A DNA stretch of 6,226 nucleotides from CAYJFQ01 sp964369955 (GCA_964369955.1 CAYJFQ010000025.1:1-6226), one strand, 5' to 3'; shown: positions 1-6,190, numbered from the stretch's first letter. Notes: generated by a model not told the origin, from the letters alone. A program made the numbers and translations.

Positions 1-924
1 CTTATAAGTTATTGAATCTTTAGTTACTACATAATAAGAATCTAGTACTTTATTACTTGCTCCCAATACAAGAGATATCGCAATGGAAAAACAAGTAACA
101 ATAGAACCAACAGTGACATAAAGTAAAATTATTATTAAATTTTCAATAGTAAATGGATCAATAACTCCGAACATTATTGCAGTCAACATTGCTGGAAGAG
201 GTAATGTTATGCCTAATAATGCAATCATTTTTGCTGAAAGAAGAGTATATCTATATCCTAAAAAAGGTAGAACTAATTTGAATTCATTTATTTTTCTCTT
301 ATTTTCGTGAAAGCTAGTTCCACTATTTTTAATTGGATTGGAAGTTTTTTTCAAATTCCTTTCCTCCATAATTGAAACTGAATTATTTTTATACTTAACT
401 ATTTCTTCGCTTACAATATCTTTATCATAATGTTCTCTAATATATTGAAGTTTTTCTAAAGTGTAAAATACTTCCAGATAATCAAGTTTTCTTTTTAGTG
501 TAAAGGTAGAACTCTTTACTGAAACCATAGGGTTAATATCGGTCAAAAAATACAAAACATATGGGAATAGTTTAGAATACTTGTCATGCCTTTCTTTTTT
601 AGGGATTTCTCTAATGCCTATCTCTCTAACTTCATTAAAATTAATATACTTTAATTCAAATCCAAAATAGTTTTTACAAATTAATTTATTTTTTTCAAAA
701 ACATAATATCTCAAGTCAACCCGAAAAAATAAATAAATAATTAGAAAAGATATGAGCAAGAAAGGGAAAGATGTAACGATATCCTCTATCATAAATTGAA
801 TTTTTTCGCCTCTAAATATAGTTAAAATAAACCATAATAAAATTAGAGATGATAAAGAAAAAAAGGCAAATAATGGGGACCACACATACTCGTTGAAATA
901 TGGCATTTTATATTTTTTAGTCAT
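1..924 (-). CDS. Membrane protein with TM hairpins and bacterial-PH-like segments, 3' end outside the window
   Basis: An uninterrupted minus-strand frame of 308 codons runs from ATG at 924-922 off the left edge, so the C-terminus is missing. The start is fixed by AAAGGAG nine bases upstream. Predicted TM segments lie at about residues 17-37, 50-68, 229-253 and 260-288. After the first hairpin, residues 70-165 look like a bacterial PH-type fold: short alternating hydrophobic strands beginning RYYVFEKNKLICKNYFGFE, then an NEVREIGI turn. After the second hairpin a similar strand (SYYVVTKDSITYK) begins at the cut edge, suggesting a tandem TM-hairpin/PH architecture. The linker at residues 170-215 is polar and Lys/Asn-rich. 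The gene is on the same strand and 112 bp downstream of a broken WapA-like gene, in the usual place for an immunity gene. That role is inference only; it could equally be an ordinary envelope protein. The reading frame is secure, the function unknown. Confidence 0.85.
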   Translation of the reverse strand, partial: MTKKYKMPYFNEYVWSPLFAFFSLSSLILLWFILTIFRGEKIQFMIEDIVTSFPFLLISFLIIYLFFRVDLRYYVFEKNKLICKNYFGFELKYINFNEVREIGIREIPKKERHDKYSKLFPYVLYFLTDINPMVSVKSSTFTLKRKLDYLEVFYTLEKLQYIREHYDKDIVSEEIVKYKNNSVSIMEERNLKKTSNPIKNSGTSFHENKRKINEFKLVLPFLGYRYTLLSAKMIALLGITLPLPAMLTAIMFGVIDPFTIENLIIILLYVTVGSIVTCFSIAISLVLGASNKVLDSYYVVTKDSITYK

Positions 925-980
925 AAATTCATTCTCCTTTTCTTAGAAATAAAGTTTGAAATAATATAATCAGCTTATCT

Positions 981-1008
981 AGTATAATAAGCAAGATTTA
1001 AATAGCAA
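981..1008 (-). promoter_or_regulatory. Probable promoter of the membrane-protein gene
   Basis: On the minus strand TTGCTA (1008-1003) and TATACT (986-981) are separated by 16 bp. This is a good -10 with a moderate -35, and would place the transcript start near 975, about 50 bases before the ATG at 924. A 6-bp inverted repeat (GCTTAT at 973-978, ATAAGC at 987-992) surrounds the -10 and could be an operator or chance. The promoter suggests the downstream gene can be expressed independently of the pseudogene before it. Confidence 0.4.
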
Positions 1009-1036
1009 AAATTTGATTTTCATAACTATGCGATTC

Positions 1037-2092
1037 TTAGTTAACAAGATCTTTGAAAGTGCAAAAATCATTTCTTATTAATGGACCAACAGCATTTTGA
1101 TTAATGGGTCTTTTAATTTCGTGAAATGCTATTTTTAAAGGAATGTAAATGGAAAACATCTCTGCCACTGAATTTTTGATTTCACCAGTTATAGTATATG
1201 TCAATAATGGGATTGCGTGTCTCATTGTTTTTTCAGAGACATTTTTTGCACTTCCCTTTATTGTTTTTTTAAATGTGGTTTTTAAACTAGTTATTGATTT
1301 ATCCACTGAACCGTTTCTAGTTTTAATGGTATCAATTTATCAAACATAAGTGAAGTTCCTAATGTATAAAAACCATTTTCAAAAGCAGTTTCAAAACTCT
1401 CTCCAGTAATAAGGTCAGAACCTGCAGTTATTAATCCGGATGCAATTGGTTGACTCAATGGATTATATCCTGCCATTGTCATGGCTGTAATTACCTCGCC
1501 ATCAACAAAAGAAGTAAAAAGTTCTTATGTTGATGTTTCTTCTCCAATCATCAAAGGCATTATAAATTAATGAAACTAACTTTTCCGATTCCTTTCCATA
1601 TAAATCATGTACTAGATCGTAATTTTCTTTTGCAACTGCATTTATTGCAATATCAAAATCTAAATCTTTGGAATTGACATCAGATTTTAAATTAACTGGG
1701 AAAAATGTTATCGGATAATGATTATCATTAATTTTGATAGGATTATCTTTAGAAATATCTTTAGGTATAGTTATATCCGTTGTTGTGTTTATTGTTTTAA
1801 ATTCGTCATTTCTCAATGCGAAAGAAGTATCTATATCAGTTAATTCTCCATCTTTGTTAATTCTAACTGGTTCAGAATGCATAATTGCAGTATTAGAACC
1901 ATCTGAATTTTTAAAAGTTGTAGAGTATTCATCTTTATTTATAACTTCTCCACTATAATCATATTCAAGGCTTTGATCTACTACCAGTTCATTATTAATA
2001 GCAATTATGCTAGAAGAAAACAAATAAATAGACAATACGAAAGAAAGGGTTATTTTAATCCCTTTTAAAAAACATTCACTTTATACTTCATA
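1037..2092 (-). pseudogene. Broken secreted WapA/RHS-like polymorphic-toxin-type protein
   Basis: The likely original start is ATG at 2092-2090, with AGGGG seven bases upstream. The frame then meets TAA at 2068-2066 (codon 9) and TAA at 2053-2051 (codon 14), both inside what is otherwise a good signal peptide (Lys-rich start, then PFLFVLSIYLFSSSIIAI). The frame continues from 2035 to 1502. Residues about 50-140 match the N-terminal region of Firmicute WapA/RHS wall proteins, for example the order YSTTFKNSDGSNTAIMHSEP, DGELTDIDTSF and ITIPKDI...YPITFFP. One extra base, probably in the A5 run at 1516-1520, shifts the frame. The next part (1291-1520) has a small-residue, Gly-rich stretch (AGYNPLSQPIASGLITAGSD) like pretoxin segments before C-terminal toxin domains. 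A one-base loss near 1312-1314 restores the first frame, which ends with TAA at 1039-1037. The repaired product would be about 350 residues, much shorter than typical WapA/RHS proteins, so the repeat core was probably deleted; a naturally short homologue is possible. The C-terminal 90 residues are not recognised. Confidence 0.7.
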
Positions 2093-2104
2093 TTATTCCC
2101 CCTA

Positions 2105-2483
2105 TAGTTGGTATACTGTGATAATTCAATGTCAAATCTAATGTTTATTTGTTTATAGTGTATCACACTGAATTGTTTAATAAAATAGTATAATCATATA
2201 TTTCCTTTATAAATTACATATAATATTCAATATTTTTCGGTAATAATAAAGATTTAAATTAATTTTTATATGAAACTACATAATACCTGATTACAGATTT
2301 ATTCAAATATAAAAATCTTCAATTGTAGTGGATTGCCGACAATGTTAATAAAGCTAGAGAAATTGTTCTAGGTTAGTTCTTGCTTTGGTGTGAGGTAATT
2401 CTCCCTAATAATTAGTTGGTTAAACATAAAATCTCTTTTAAAATGTTGTTATATATACAATAAATTTGAAGGCACTTTTTACT
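2105..2483. other. Non-coding stretch upstream of two pseudogenes, possible ISL3 left end
   Basis: I see no credible gene here. The left part would hold the promoter of the WapA-like pseudogene. TTGACA lies on the minus strand at 2135-2130, but the best -10 (TATACC, 2115-2110) is only 14 bp away, so no promoter is claimed. A near-palindrome with arms AGTGT/ACACT spans 2157-2169. At about 2318-2340, CTTCAATTGTAGTGGATTGCC resembles, from memory, terminal sequences of streptococcal and enterococcal ISL3 elements, and it lies on the correct side of the fossil transposase. No matching right end was found. Confidence 0.4.
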
Positions 2484-3634
2484 ATGAGTAATTATGTTGC
2501 ATCATTACTATTATTGTTGAATTTAAAACATAGTGACATTAAATATTTTAGAACTATTAATCAAGATGGAGTGTTATCTTTTTATTTAACTTTAGTAATA
2601 AAAAATTAATTATGACTATTGCAACTATAGATATTTAGAATCACATGATTATTACAATAAAGAGACAATAGCATCTAAATTTACATTTATTAACTCTGAA
2701 GTATTTATTATAATTCTCATATATTATTGCTGTGATTGACATAAAAATTTTAGTGAAAAATAAGTATTGCACCACTAGGTTCTAATTTATCTTATTCAGC
2801 ATTTATAAAGATAATAAATTTTTCAAGTATTTAAAAATATTTAAATTCTTTCAAATAACTGTTGTTAGATTATTTGATAAATATTGTAAGTGTAGAAGAA
2901 AAACCTTTAGGAAGTAGTTTGTATTTATGAAGTATGCACTAAACTTAATGACTATTAATCTAAATATTATTATGTGTTTTATGATTTCTGTAATAGAAAG
3001 ATAATTAATGTAATTTCTAGTAGAAAAAAGAACTACTTACATAAGTATTTTTCCAGAAATTAATAATAATGAGCTATTATCAGCTTAATTATCCTGTATT
3101 GATATGTATAAGCCATATAAGATATGGCTAGAGTATATTCTAAGAACTATCATTGTATTGATTCACTCCATATAATCAAGCGCTTAAATGATAGCTTTAA
3201 CGATATTAAGGTTGGATTATTAAAAAATATGATATTAACTATTTAAAATATTGTCTATTAAAAAAACTATGAATACCTACTATTCTATAGATCAATACAA
3301 CTAGATATAACCATTAAGTTAAATAAAAGATTTAATTGTTATTAAAATGTTTGAAGTAATATTAAATATAGATATCGATTTAAAGAATGGTTATAAACTT
3401 AGAAATAATTACATGGATTTTAACTCTAAATGTCAATTTTATAGAACTGCCATTTCTTTTATCAAAAGCTAAAATATCTGAATATAACTCTTTTCGTATA
3501 CTAATTAGAGATATCAGATAATTAACCCATTTAATAATTATAAAAGAAGAAGAATAAATAAGTGTGTAGCAGAAAGTTTAAATAAAACTGTATCTGCTTT
3601 TATCTATAATACTAACGGGGTGAGAAGCCAGTAA
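2484..3634 (+). pseudogene. Fossil ISL3-family transposase
   Basis: No single frame is open, but ordered pieces in changing frames follow the ISL3 plan. Segment 2484-2606 gives the N-terminus (LLNLKHSDIKYF...GVLSFYLTL). Segment 2608-2760 gives the zinc-finger-like part (YDYCNYRYLES, then CCD-stop-HKNFSEK). Segment 2766-2880 would hold the helix-turn-helix. From 2914, VVCIYEVCTKLN corresponds to the first catalytic Asp site (CIDE), here Asp to Tyr, followed by CNRKIINVISSRKKNYL. From 3059 comes CIDMYKPYK with the second Asp kept (3101-3103). From 3121 comes NYHCIDSLHIIKRLNDSF. Segment 3347-3469 gives a helical linker. Segment 3524-3631 gives RINKCVAESLNK...YNTNGVR, matching the AES region with the last catalytic Glu. 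At least six frame changes or stops make it inactive. Family assignment rests on recalled motif order; exact breakpoints are approximate. Confidence 0.75.
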
Positions 3635-3692
3635 ATAGGAAGAAAATAAAGATCTATTTTATAAATAAGACAGGTTTATAATAAAATATTAT

Positions 3693-3730
3693 TTTTTTAA
3701 AAGAGAACCTCATGGTTCTCTTTTAAAAAA
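3693..3730. terminator. Strong bidirectional hairpin terminator
   Basis: A perfect 17-bp inverted repeat: the left arm at 3693-3709 ends in AAAAGAGAACC, the loop is TCAT at 3710-3713, and the right arm at 3714-3730 begins GGTTCTCTTTT. The GC-containing core is flanked by A and T runs on both sides, so it can act as an intrinsic terminator for either strand. It follows the ISL3 fossil on plus and the 94-residue membrane-protein gene on minus (94 bp after its stop). Confidence 0.75.
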
Positions 3731-3823
3731 CAAATTGTTGGGGTCTAAATTTTATTTGTTTTATTTATCCGTTTTAATGCAACTGTATCCTAGAATCTAT
3801 TTTTAATTATGTTTCTATAATAA

Positions 3824-4108
3824 TTAAACTGTTTTTATTAGTTTTCTTATATACAAATTAATAATTGCAAGTGAACCAATTCCAGATAAGAACGCAAAGG
3901 TTACCGTTACCCCTATAGCAATACCTAAGCCAAAATAATTATTTAATGTTTTTAATAATATAGATGCTATTATACTGCTTAGAAGTACACTTAAGGTTGA
4001 ACAAATTTTTATCTTATTTACTGATTTTTCATCCAGAATTATTGTTTTACCTCTAAAAATTACTGTATTTTTATCAACATATTTTGGAAAACTTAAGAAT
4101 TCTTTCAT
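3824..4108 (-). CDS. Small two-TM membrane protein, candidate immunity protein
   Basis: An intact 94-residue frame. I chose ATG at 4108-4106 rather than the longer upstream start because AAAGGAG (4121-4115) sits six bases before it, inside the end of the preceding gene. The N-terminal 33 residues are polar with a short basic/hydrophobic pattern (NTVIFRGKTIILDE). Two TM segments follow at about 35-53 and 59-86, the second Gly-rich (GLGIAIG, SGIGSLA), then a basic tail (RKLIKTV). The start overlaps the stop of the upstream secreted-protein gene by one base (TGATG), a layout typical of translational coupling. A small integral membrane protein coupled behind a secreted protein is the usual arrangement of bacteriocin or toxin immunity genes. 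That role is inferred from arrangement only; I recognise no family. It has stayed open while its partner decayed. Confidence 0.75.
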   Translation of the reverse strand: MKEFLSFPKYVDKNTVIFRGKTIILDEKSVNKIKICSTLSVLLSSIIASILLKTLNNYFGLGIAIGVTVTFAFLSGIGSLAIINLYIRKLIKTV

Positions 4109-4866
4109 CAATATCTCCTTTCTAAAATTCTGCATGCTGCCGGCTGTGAAAAGTCTTTAGGACTTCCGTACCATTTTGGGTCGAATGTTTTTTGTTTTAG
4201 GTAGTTTGTGTAAGAACTGTTTGAATAGAACTTTATTCTTTCTTTCTGTAAAATAGGGCAATAAGCATTTACGGATCTATAAATTTTATCATATAAATTT
4301 CCATATTGATTATTAAAAACTACAGTAGCTACATCCACTAAAATTGAAGCAGCTACACCTAACCATCCACCTAATAGAGTTGAAATTTCAGAAATTGTTG
4401 AACTTGCAATTGATGAAATTCGTAATGATTGAGATGTGTGTAAATAATAACTTCCCCAAACCTCATAATCATCAACACTTGATGTCATGTTTATGATCGA
4501 TTTATTATTTTCATCAATATTGATTAAGTGATTGCTGTATATTATTTTCTCAATATAATCCTTCGATAATTAGTTCATTAGTATCACTATTATACAAACT
4601 TACTTTACTTTAACTTTTTACAACTCTATAATTCTTATCTTCAGTCTCTGAATAGTACTCTGTAATAATAATTTTTTCTCCATTTTCAAATTTAGTATAA
4701 CTTTTTATTTCCTTTGAATATCTTTCCATTTCTTCATTTCTATATTCTATAGCTATACCATCTTCCGCTAAATATAATCCCTCTTTTTCCTCGCTTGCAC
4801 TATCCGCATAACACCAAAAGAAAAGGCTAATAAAATTGATAATAATACACTCATAAATCTATTCAT
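4108..4866 (-). pseudogene. Broken secreted protein of about 250 residues, candidate bacteriocin/toxin
   Basis: Start ATG 4866-4864 has AGGAG six bases upstream. It opens a signal peptide (MNRFMSVLLSILLAFSFGV). A base is missing near 4809-4811; restoring one T gives VYADSASEE, a good signal-peptidase I site after Ala 21. The mature part is acidic and polar (ASEEKEGLYLAEDGIAIEY, then KIIITEYYSETEDKNYRV). It meets an in-frame TAA at 4612-4610. An extra base at the GG of 4561-4560 shifts the frame back, and the rest is open to TGA at 4110-4108. The C-terminal half has a Gly-rich hydrophobic stretch (GGWLGVAASILVDVATVV, about residues 166-183) and an aromatic, basic tail with two Cys (about 203 and 245) and the string DPKWYGSPKDFSQPAACRI. 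The two shifts compensate, so the length is kept. It is coupled to the intact two-TM gene downstream. Signal peptide plus membrane-active-looking segment plus small membrane partner suggests a large secreted bacteriocin. This is inference, and no family is recognised. Confidence 0.7.
4115..4121 (-). promoter_or_regulatory. Ribosome binding site that fixes the start of the 94-residue protein
   Basis: AAAGGAG lies six bases upstream of ATG 4108-4106 and within the last codons of the preceding gene. It favours the short start over the in-frame ATG at 4135 and supports coupled translation across the TGATG overlap. Confidence 0.75.
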
Positions 4867-4909
4867 ATTTTTCTCCTTTCAATATATTTATTTAATAAAT
4901 AAAAATGAT

Positions 4910-4939
4910 TTATTTAAAAAAGTAATTATCAGGTTTCAT
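4910..4939 (-). CDS. Possible nine-residue leader ORF upstream of the secreted-protein gene
   Basis: ATG 4939-4937 is preceded, ten bases upstream, by AAAGGAG (the complement of 4950-4956). It encodes MKPDNYFFK and ends in TAA at 4912-4910, 43 bases before the start of the secreted-protein gene. It lies between the promoter at 5019-5046 and that gene, so it would be on the same transcript. The SD is as strong as those of the two genes below. It could be a leader peptide, a vestige of a larger gene, or chance. No homology is expected to be measurable at this length. Confidence 0.25.
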   Translation of the reverse strand: MKPDNYFFK

Positions 4940-5018
4940 TTACTTTATTCTCCTTTAGACGTTTAATCTAAAAAAATGAATTATAATTATTTTTAATTAA
5001 TTGGTAGTTGTTAATTTA

Positions 5019-5046
5019 ATTATGCAAATTTACCAAAATTTGTCAA
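5019..5046 (-). promoter_or_regulatory. Probable sigma-A promoter of the secreted-protein/membrane-protein unit
   Basis: On the minus strand a perfect TTGACA (5046-5041) and CATAAT (5024-5019, one mismatch) are 16 bp apart. Transcription would begin near 5012, giving a leader of about 145 bases before the ATG at 4866 that includes the nine-codon ORF. No better promoter is visible between here and the gene. Confidence 0.6.
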
Positions 5047-5062
5047 TATGTATTCTTTTAAT

Positions 5063-5132
5063 TAAGAATATTACTCTGATACAGTACTTAATCATATTCT
5101 TAAAAAATTTTAGTATACTCCATATATTCTTA
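5063..5132. repeat. Three copies of ATATTCTTA upstream of the promoter
   Basis: ATATTCTTA occurs exactly at 5094-5102 and 5124-5132, and as its reverse complement TAAGAATAT at 5063-5071. A fourth near-copy (TATTCTTT) at 5051-5058 pairs with the inverted copy as a 7-bp inverted repeat (arms 5051-5057 and 5064-5070). Starts are 31 and 30 bp apart, close to three helical turns. All lie just upstream of the -35 at 5046-5041 on minus, about 55 to 115 bp before the predicted transcript start. They could be activator sites. Low complexity makes chance possible. Confidence 0.4.
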
Positions 5133-5348
5133 TGTCTTTTTTTGAATCAATTTAATTAACTAAGTTATTTAAATTAAAAAAGCAATGTGCATTCAGTCAA
5201 TTCTTATTAAATACACTTATATTTTTGAATTCTATTTAAATAACACCTCTTGCAAATACAATGAAAATTAAAATATAATCTAAATTAAAAGAATTAATTT
5301 ATATAATTAAACCAAACAAGTCAATAAAAAAGGTAATCAAGTAAAATA

Positions 5349-5879
5349 TTATTCAATAGTTGGAGAAATTGAATATTGTGCAGGAGAATCTATCTCTAAA
5401 TGACCTATATCTTTTCTTTGTTGAACTACTTTAGGTCTTAAACTAATAGGTAATACTGTTTTATTAGTTATATTCCACTTTAAATGATTCATCATACCCA
5501 AGCTTTTAATATTAGATTTACGCTTTCTACGCTTATAACACATATCAGAGGTATTAATAGCTATCTTATTATTTTTTATCCAGTTATATACCTGTGTTGT
5601 ACTAACACAGGGCATATCATGGTGATATCTTTTAAACTTATAGATACATACATCTATAGAATTATTTTTATAGTTATAGTTTTTAATAAGATAATCTATA
5701 AAGAATTTATATTTCTTATTAATATCTATTACTCTTTTGGTATAGAACTTATTAACATACCTTGAGACAGTAAAATGAGATATCTTCATTTTTCTTCCTA
5801 CTTCTCTTTGTGATAATCCACTTTTAAGTAAAATATCTATTTGTGCTTTTCTTTTATCATCTAATTGTCTATAATTCAT
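5349..5879 (-). pseudogene. IS30-family transposase, C-terminally truncated
   Basis: Start ATG 5879-5877 has AGAGGAG upstream. The remaining 176 codons cover the N-terminal helix-turn-helix (residues about 15-46: RKAQIDILLKSGLSQREVG then ISHFTVSRYV), a middle region with the IS30-typical STTQVYNWI (93-101), a basic linker (YKRRKRK), and the start of the DDE domain, GHLEIDS, whose Asp 164 is the first catalytic acid. Similarity then stops; about twelve unrelated residues (PAQYSISPTIE) lead to a stop at 5351-5349. IS30 transposases usually have over 300 residues, so about half is missing, including the second Asp and the Glu. A remnant DNA-binding fragment could still be made. Confidence 0.85.
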
Positions 5880-5914
5880 ATGGGAGCTCCTCTTGGTCGT
5901 GTGGGTTCCCTTTT

Positions 5915-5920
5915 ATTATA
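5915..5920 (-). promoter_or_regulatory. Perfect -10 box of the IS30 transposase
   Basis: TATAAT on minus lies 36 bases upstream of the transposase ATG. No good -35 lies at 16-18 bp; that position is taken by the hairpin at 5938-5960. In IS30 elements a weak internal promoter completed by an outward -35 in the opposite terminal repeat is known for tandem or circular forms. Whether that applies here cannot be judged from one end. Confidence 0.4.
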
Positions 5921-5927
5921 CCTAAGA

Positions 5928-5960
5928 TATAAAAAGAAACCGCACCTTAGTGGTGCGGTT
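5928..5960 (-). terminator. Intrinsic terminator at the IS30 end, facing into the transposase
   Basis: A 9-bp perfect stem (arms 5938-5946 and 5952-5960, AACCGCACC/GGTGCGGTT) with a 5-base loop is followed on minus by TCTTTTTATAT. It lies between the IS boundary and the transposase -10, so it would stop transcripts entering the element from outside. That fits known protection of transposase genes from read-through. Confidence 0.65.
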
Positions 5961-5976
5961 GACTTTCGAATTTAGG

Positions 5977-6117
5977 CTGATAAATAATAATGCAAATATA
6001 ACTGTAGTAGCTAAGTTTCTAGGACATACAGATATAGCTATGACTTTAAATACTTACTCACATTTTTATAAGAATAAATTAGATGAAATAGTTAACCTAA
6101 TAAATGAAATGACATAA
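5977..6117 (+). pseudogene. C-terminal end of a tyrosine recombinase (integrase)
   Basis: The plus-strand frame ending at TAA 6115-6117 encodes about 46 residues matching the end of phage/ICE-type integrases. NNNANITVVAKFLGHTDIAM holds the catalytic LGH box, and the following NTYSHFY holds the nucleophilic Tyr. The C-terminal helix (KNKLDEIVNLINEM) is complete. Everything upstream, including the Arg and HxxR motifs, is replaced by the IS30 fragment, so it is inactive. The frame is formally open into the IS, but similarity begins near LINNN at 5977. Its position against a tRNA 3' end is the standard place for an integrase gene at the edge of an integrated element. Confidence 0.85.
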
Positions 6118-6138
6118 AATCTTACCTAAATCTTACCT
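6117..6138. repeat. 11-bp tandem direct repeat between integrase stop and tRNA
   Basis: AAATCTTACCT occurs twice head to tail (6117-6127 and 6128-6138), starting within the integrase stop codon, and AAACACC follows. Short direct repeats spaced one helical turn apart beside an attachment site are typical of arm-type integrase binding sites. This role is inferred from position. Confidence 0.5.
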
Positions 6139-6150
6139 AAACACCTATTA

Positions 6151-6181
6151 AATATAAAAAAACCCTTTATATAAAGGGTTT
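6151..6181 (-). terminator. Terminator of the tRNA transcript
   Basis: The 22-base perfect palindrome at 6160-6181 (AAACCCTTTAT and its complement) is followed on minus by a T-rich run (TTTTATATTT). It lies ten bases after the tRNA 3' end. It would end the tRNA transcript and may also stop plus-strand transcription. Confidence 0.7.
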
Positions 6182-6190
6182 AATTTTAAA

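Larger units (their letters stand above)
4880..5344. other. AT-rich regulatory stretch without a substantial gene
   Basis: No frame of useful length exists on either strand. On minus it holds a nine-codon ORF with a strong RBS (4910-4939), a sigma-A-type promoter (5019-5046), and a repeated 9-mer upstream of that promoter (5063-5132). From 5135 to 5344 I see only A/T runs and no convincing signal. The junction with the IS30 fragment lies near 5345-5365. Confidence 0.6.
5345..5976 (-). mobile_element. 5' fragment of an IS30-family insertion sequence
   Basis: This contains the upstream end and N-terminal coding part of an IS30-type element. The right boundary is inferred from where the plus-strand integrase similarity resumes (about 5977). 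The left boundary is inferred from where transposase similarity stops, just after the first catalytic Asp. The 3' half and the other inverted repeat are absent, so it cannot move on its own. I could not identify the terminal inverted repeat or a target duplication because only one end remains. Confidence 0.65.

Noticed and set aside
973..992. Hairpin as terminator of the WapA-like pseudogene
   Set aside because: Only six A/T-rich base pairs with an 8-base loop and no T-run after it.
1149..1349. 66-codon plus-strand ORF
   Set aside because: It lies antisense to the WapA-like pseudogene, has no RBS, and its hydrophobic translation is a by-product of AT-rich antisense sequence.
1734..1958. 74-codon plus-strand ORF
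   Set aside because: It is antisense to the conserved WapA-like N-terminal region and has no start signals.
1502..2035. Independent gene starting at TTG 2035
   Set aside because: It has no RBS, and the TTG lies in the middle of a signal peptide whose ATG and RBS are at 2092-2104.
2110..2135. Promoter TTGACA/TATACC for the WapA-like gene
   Set aside because: The 14-bp spacing is too short for a confident sigma-A promoter.
2100..3823. CRISPR array or structured RNA in the ORF-poor stretch
   Set aside because: No regularly spaced repeats were seen; most of the stretch is explained by the ISL3 fossil.
4109..4135. Longer start for the 94-residue protein
   Set aside because: No SD precedes the ATG at 4135, while an excellent one precedes the ATG at 4108.
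5484..5765. 93-codon plus-strand ORF
   Set aside because: It is antisense to the IS30 transposase, whose family match is clear.
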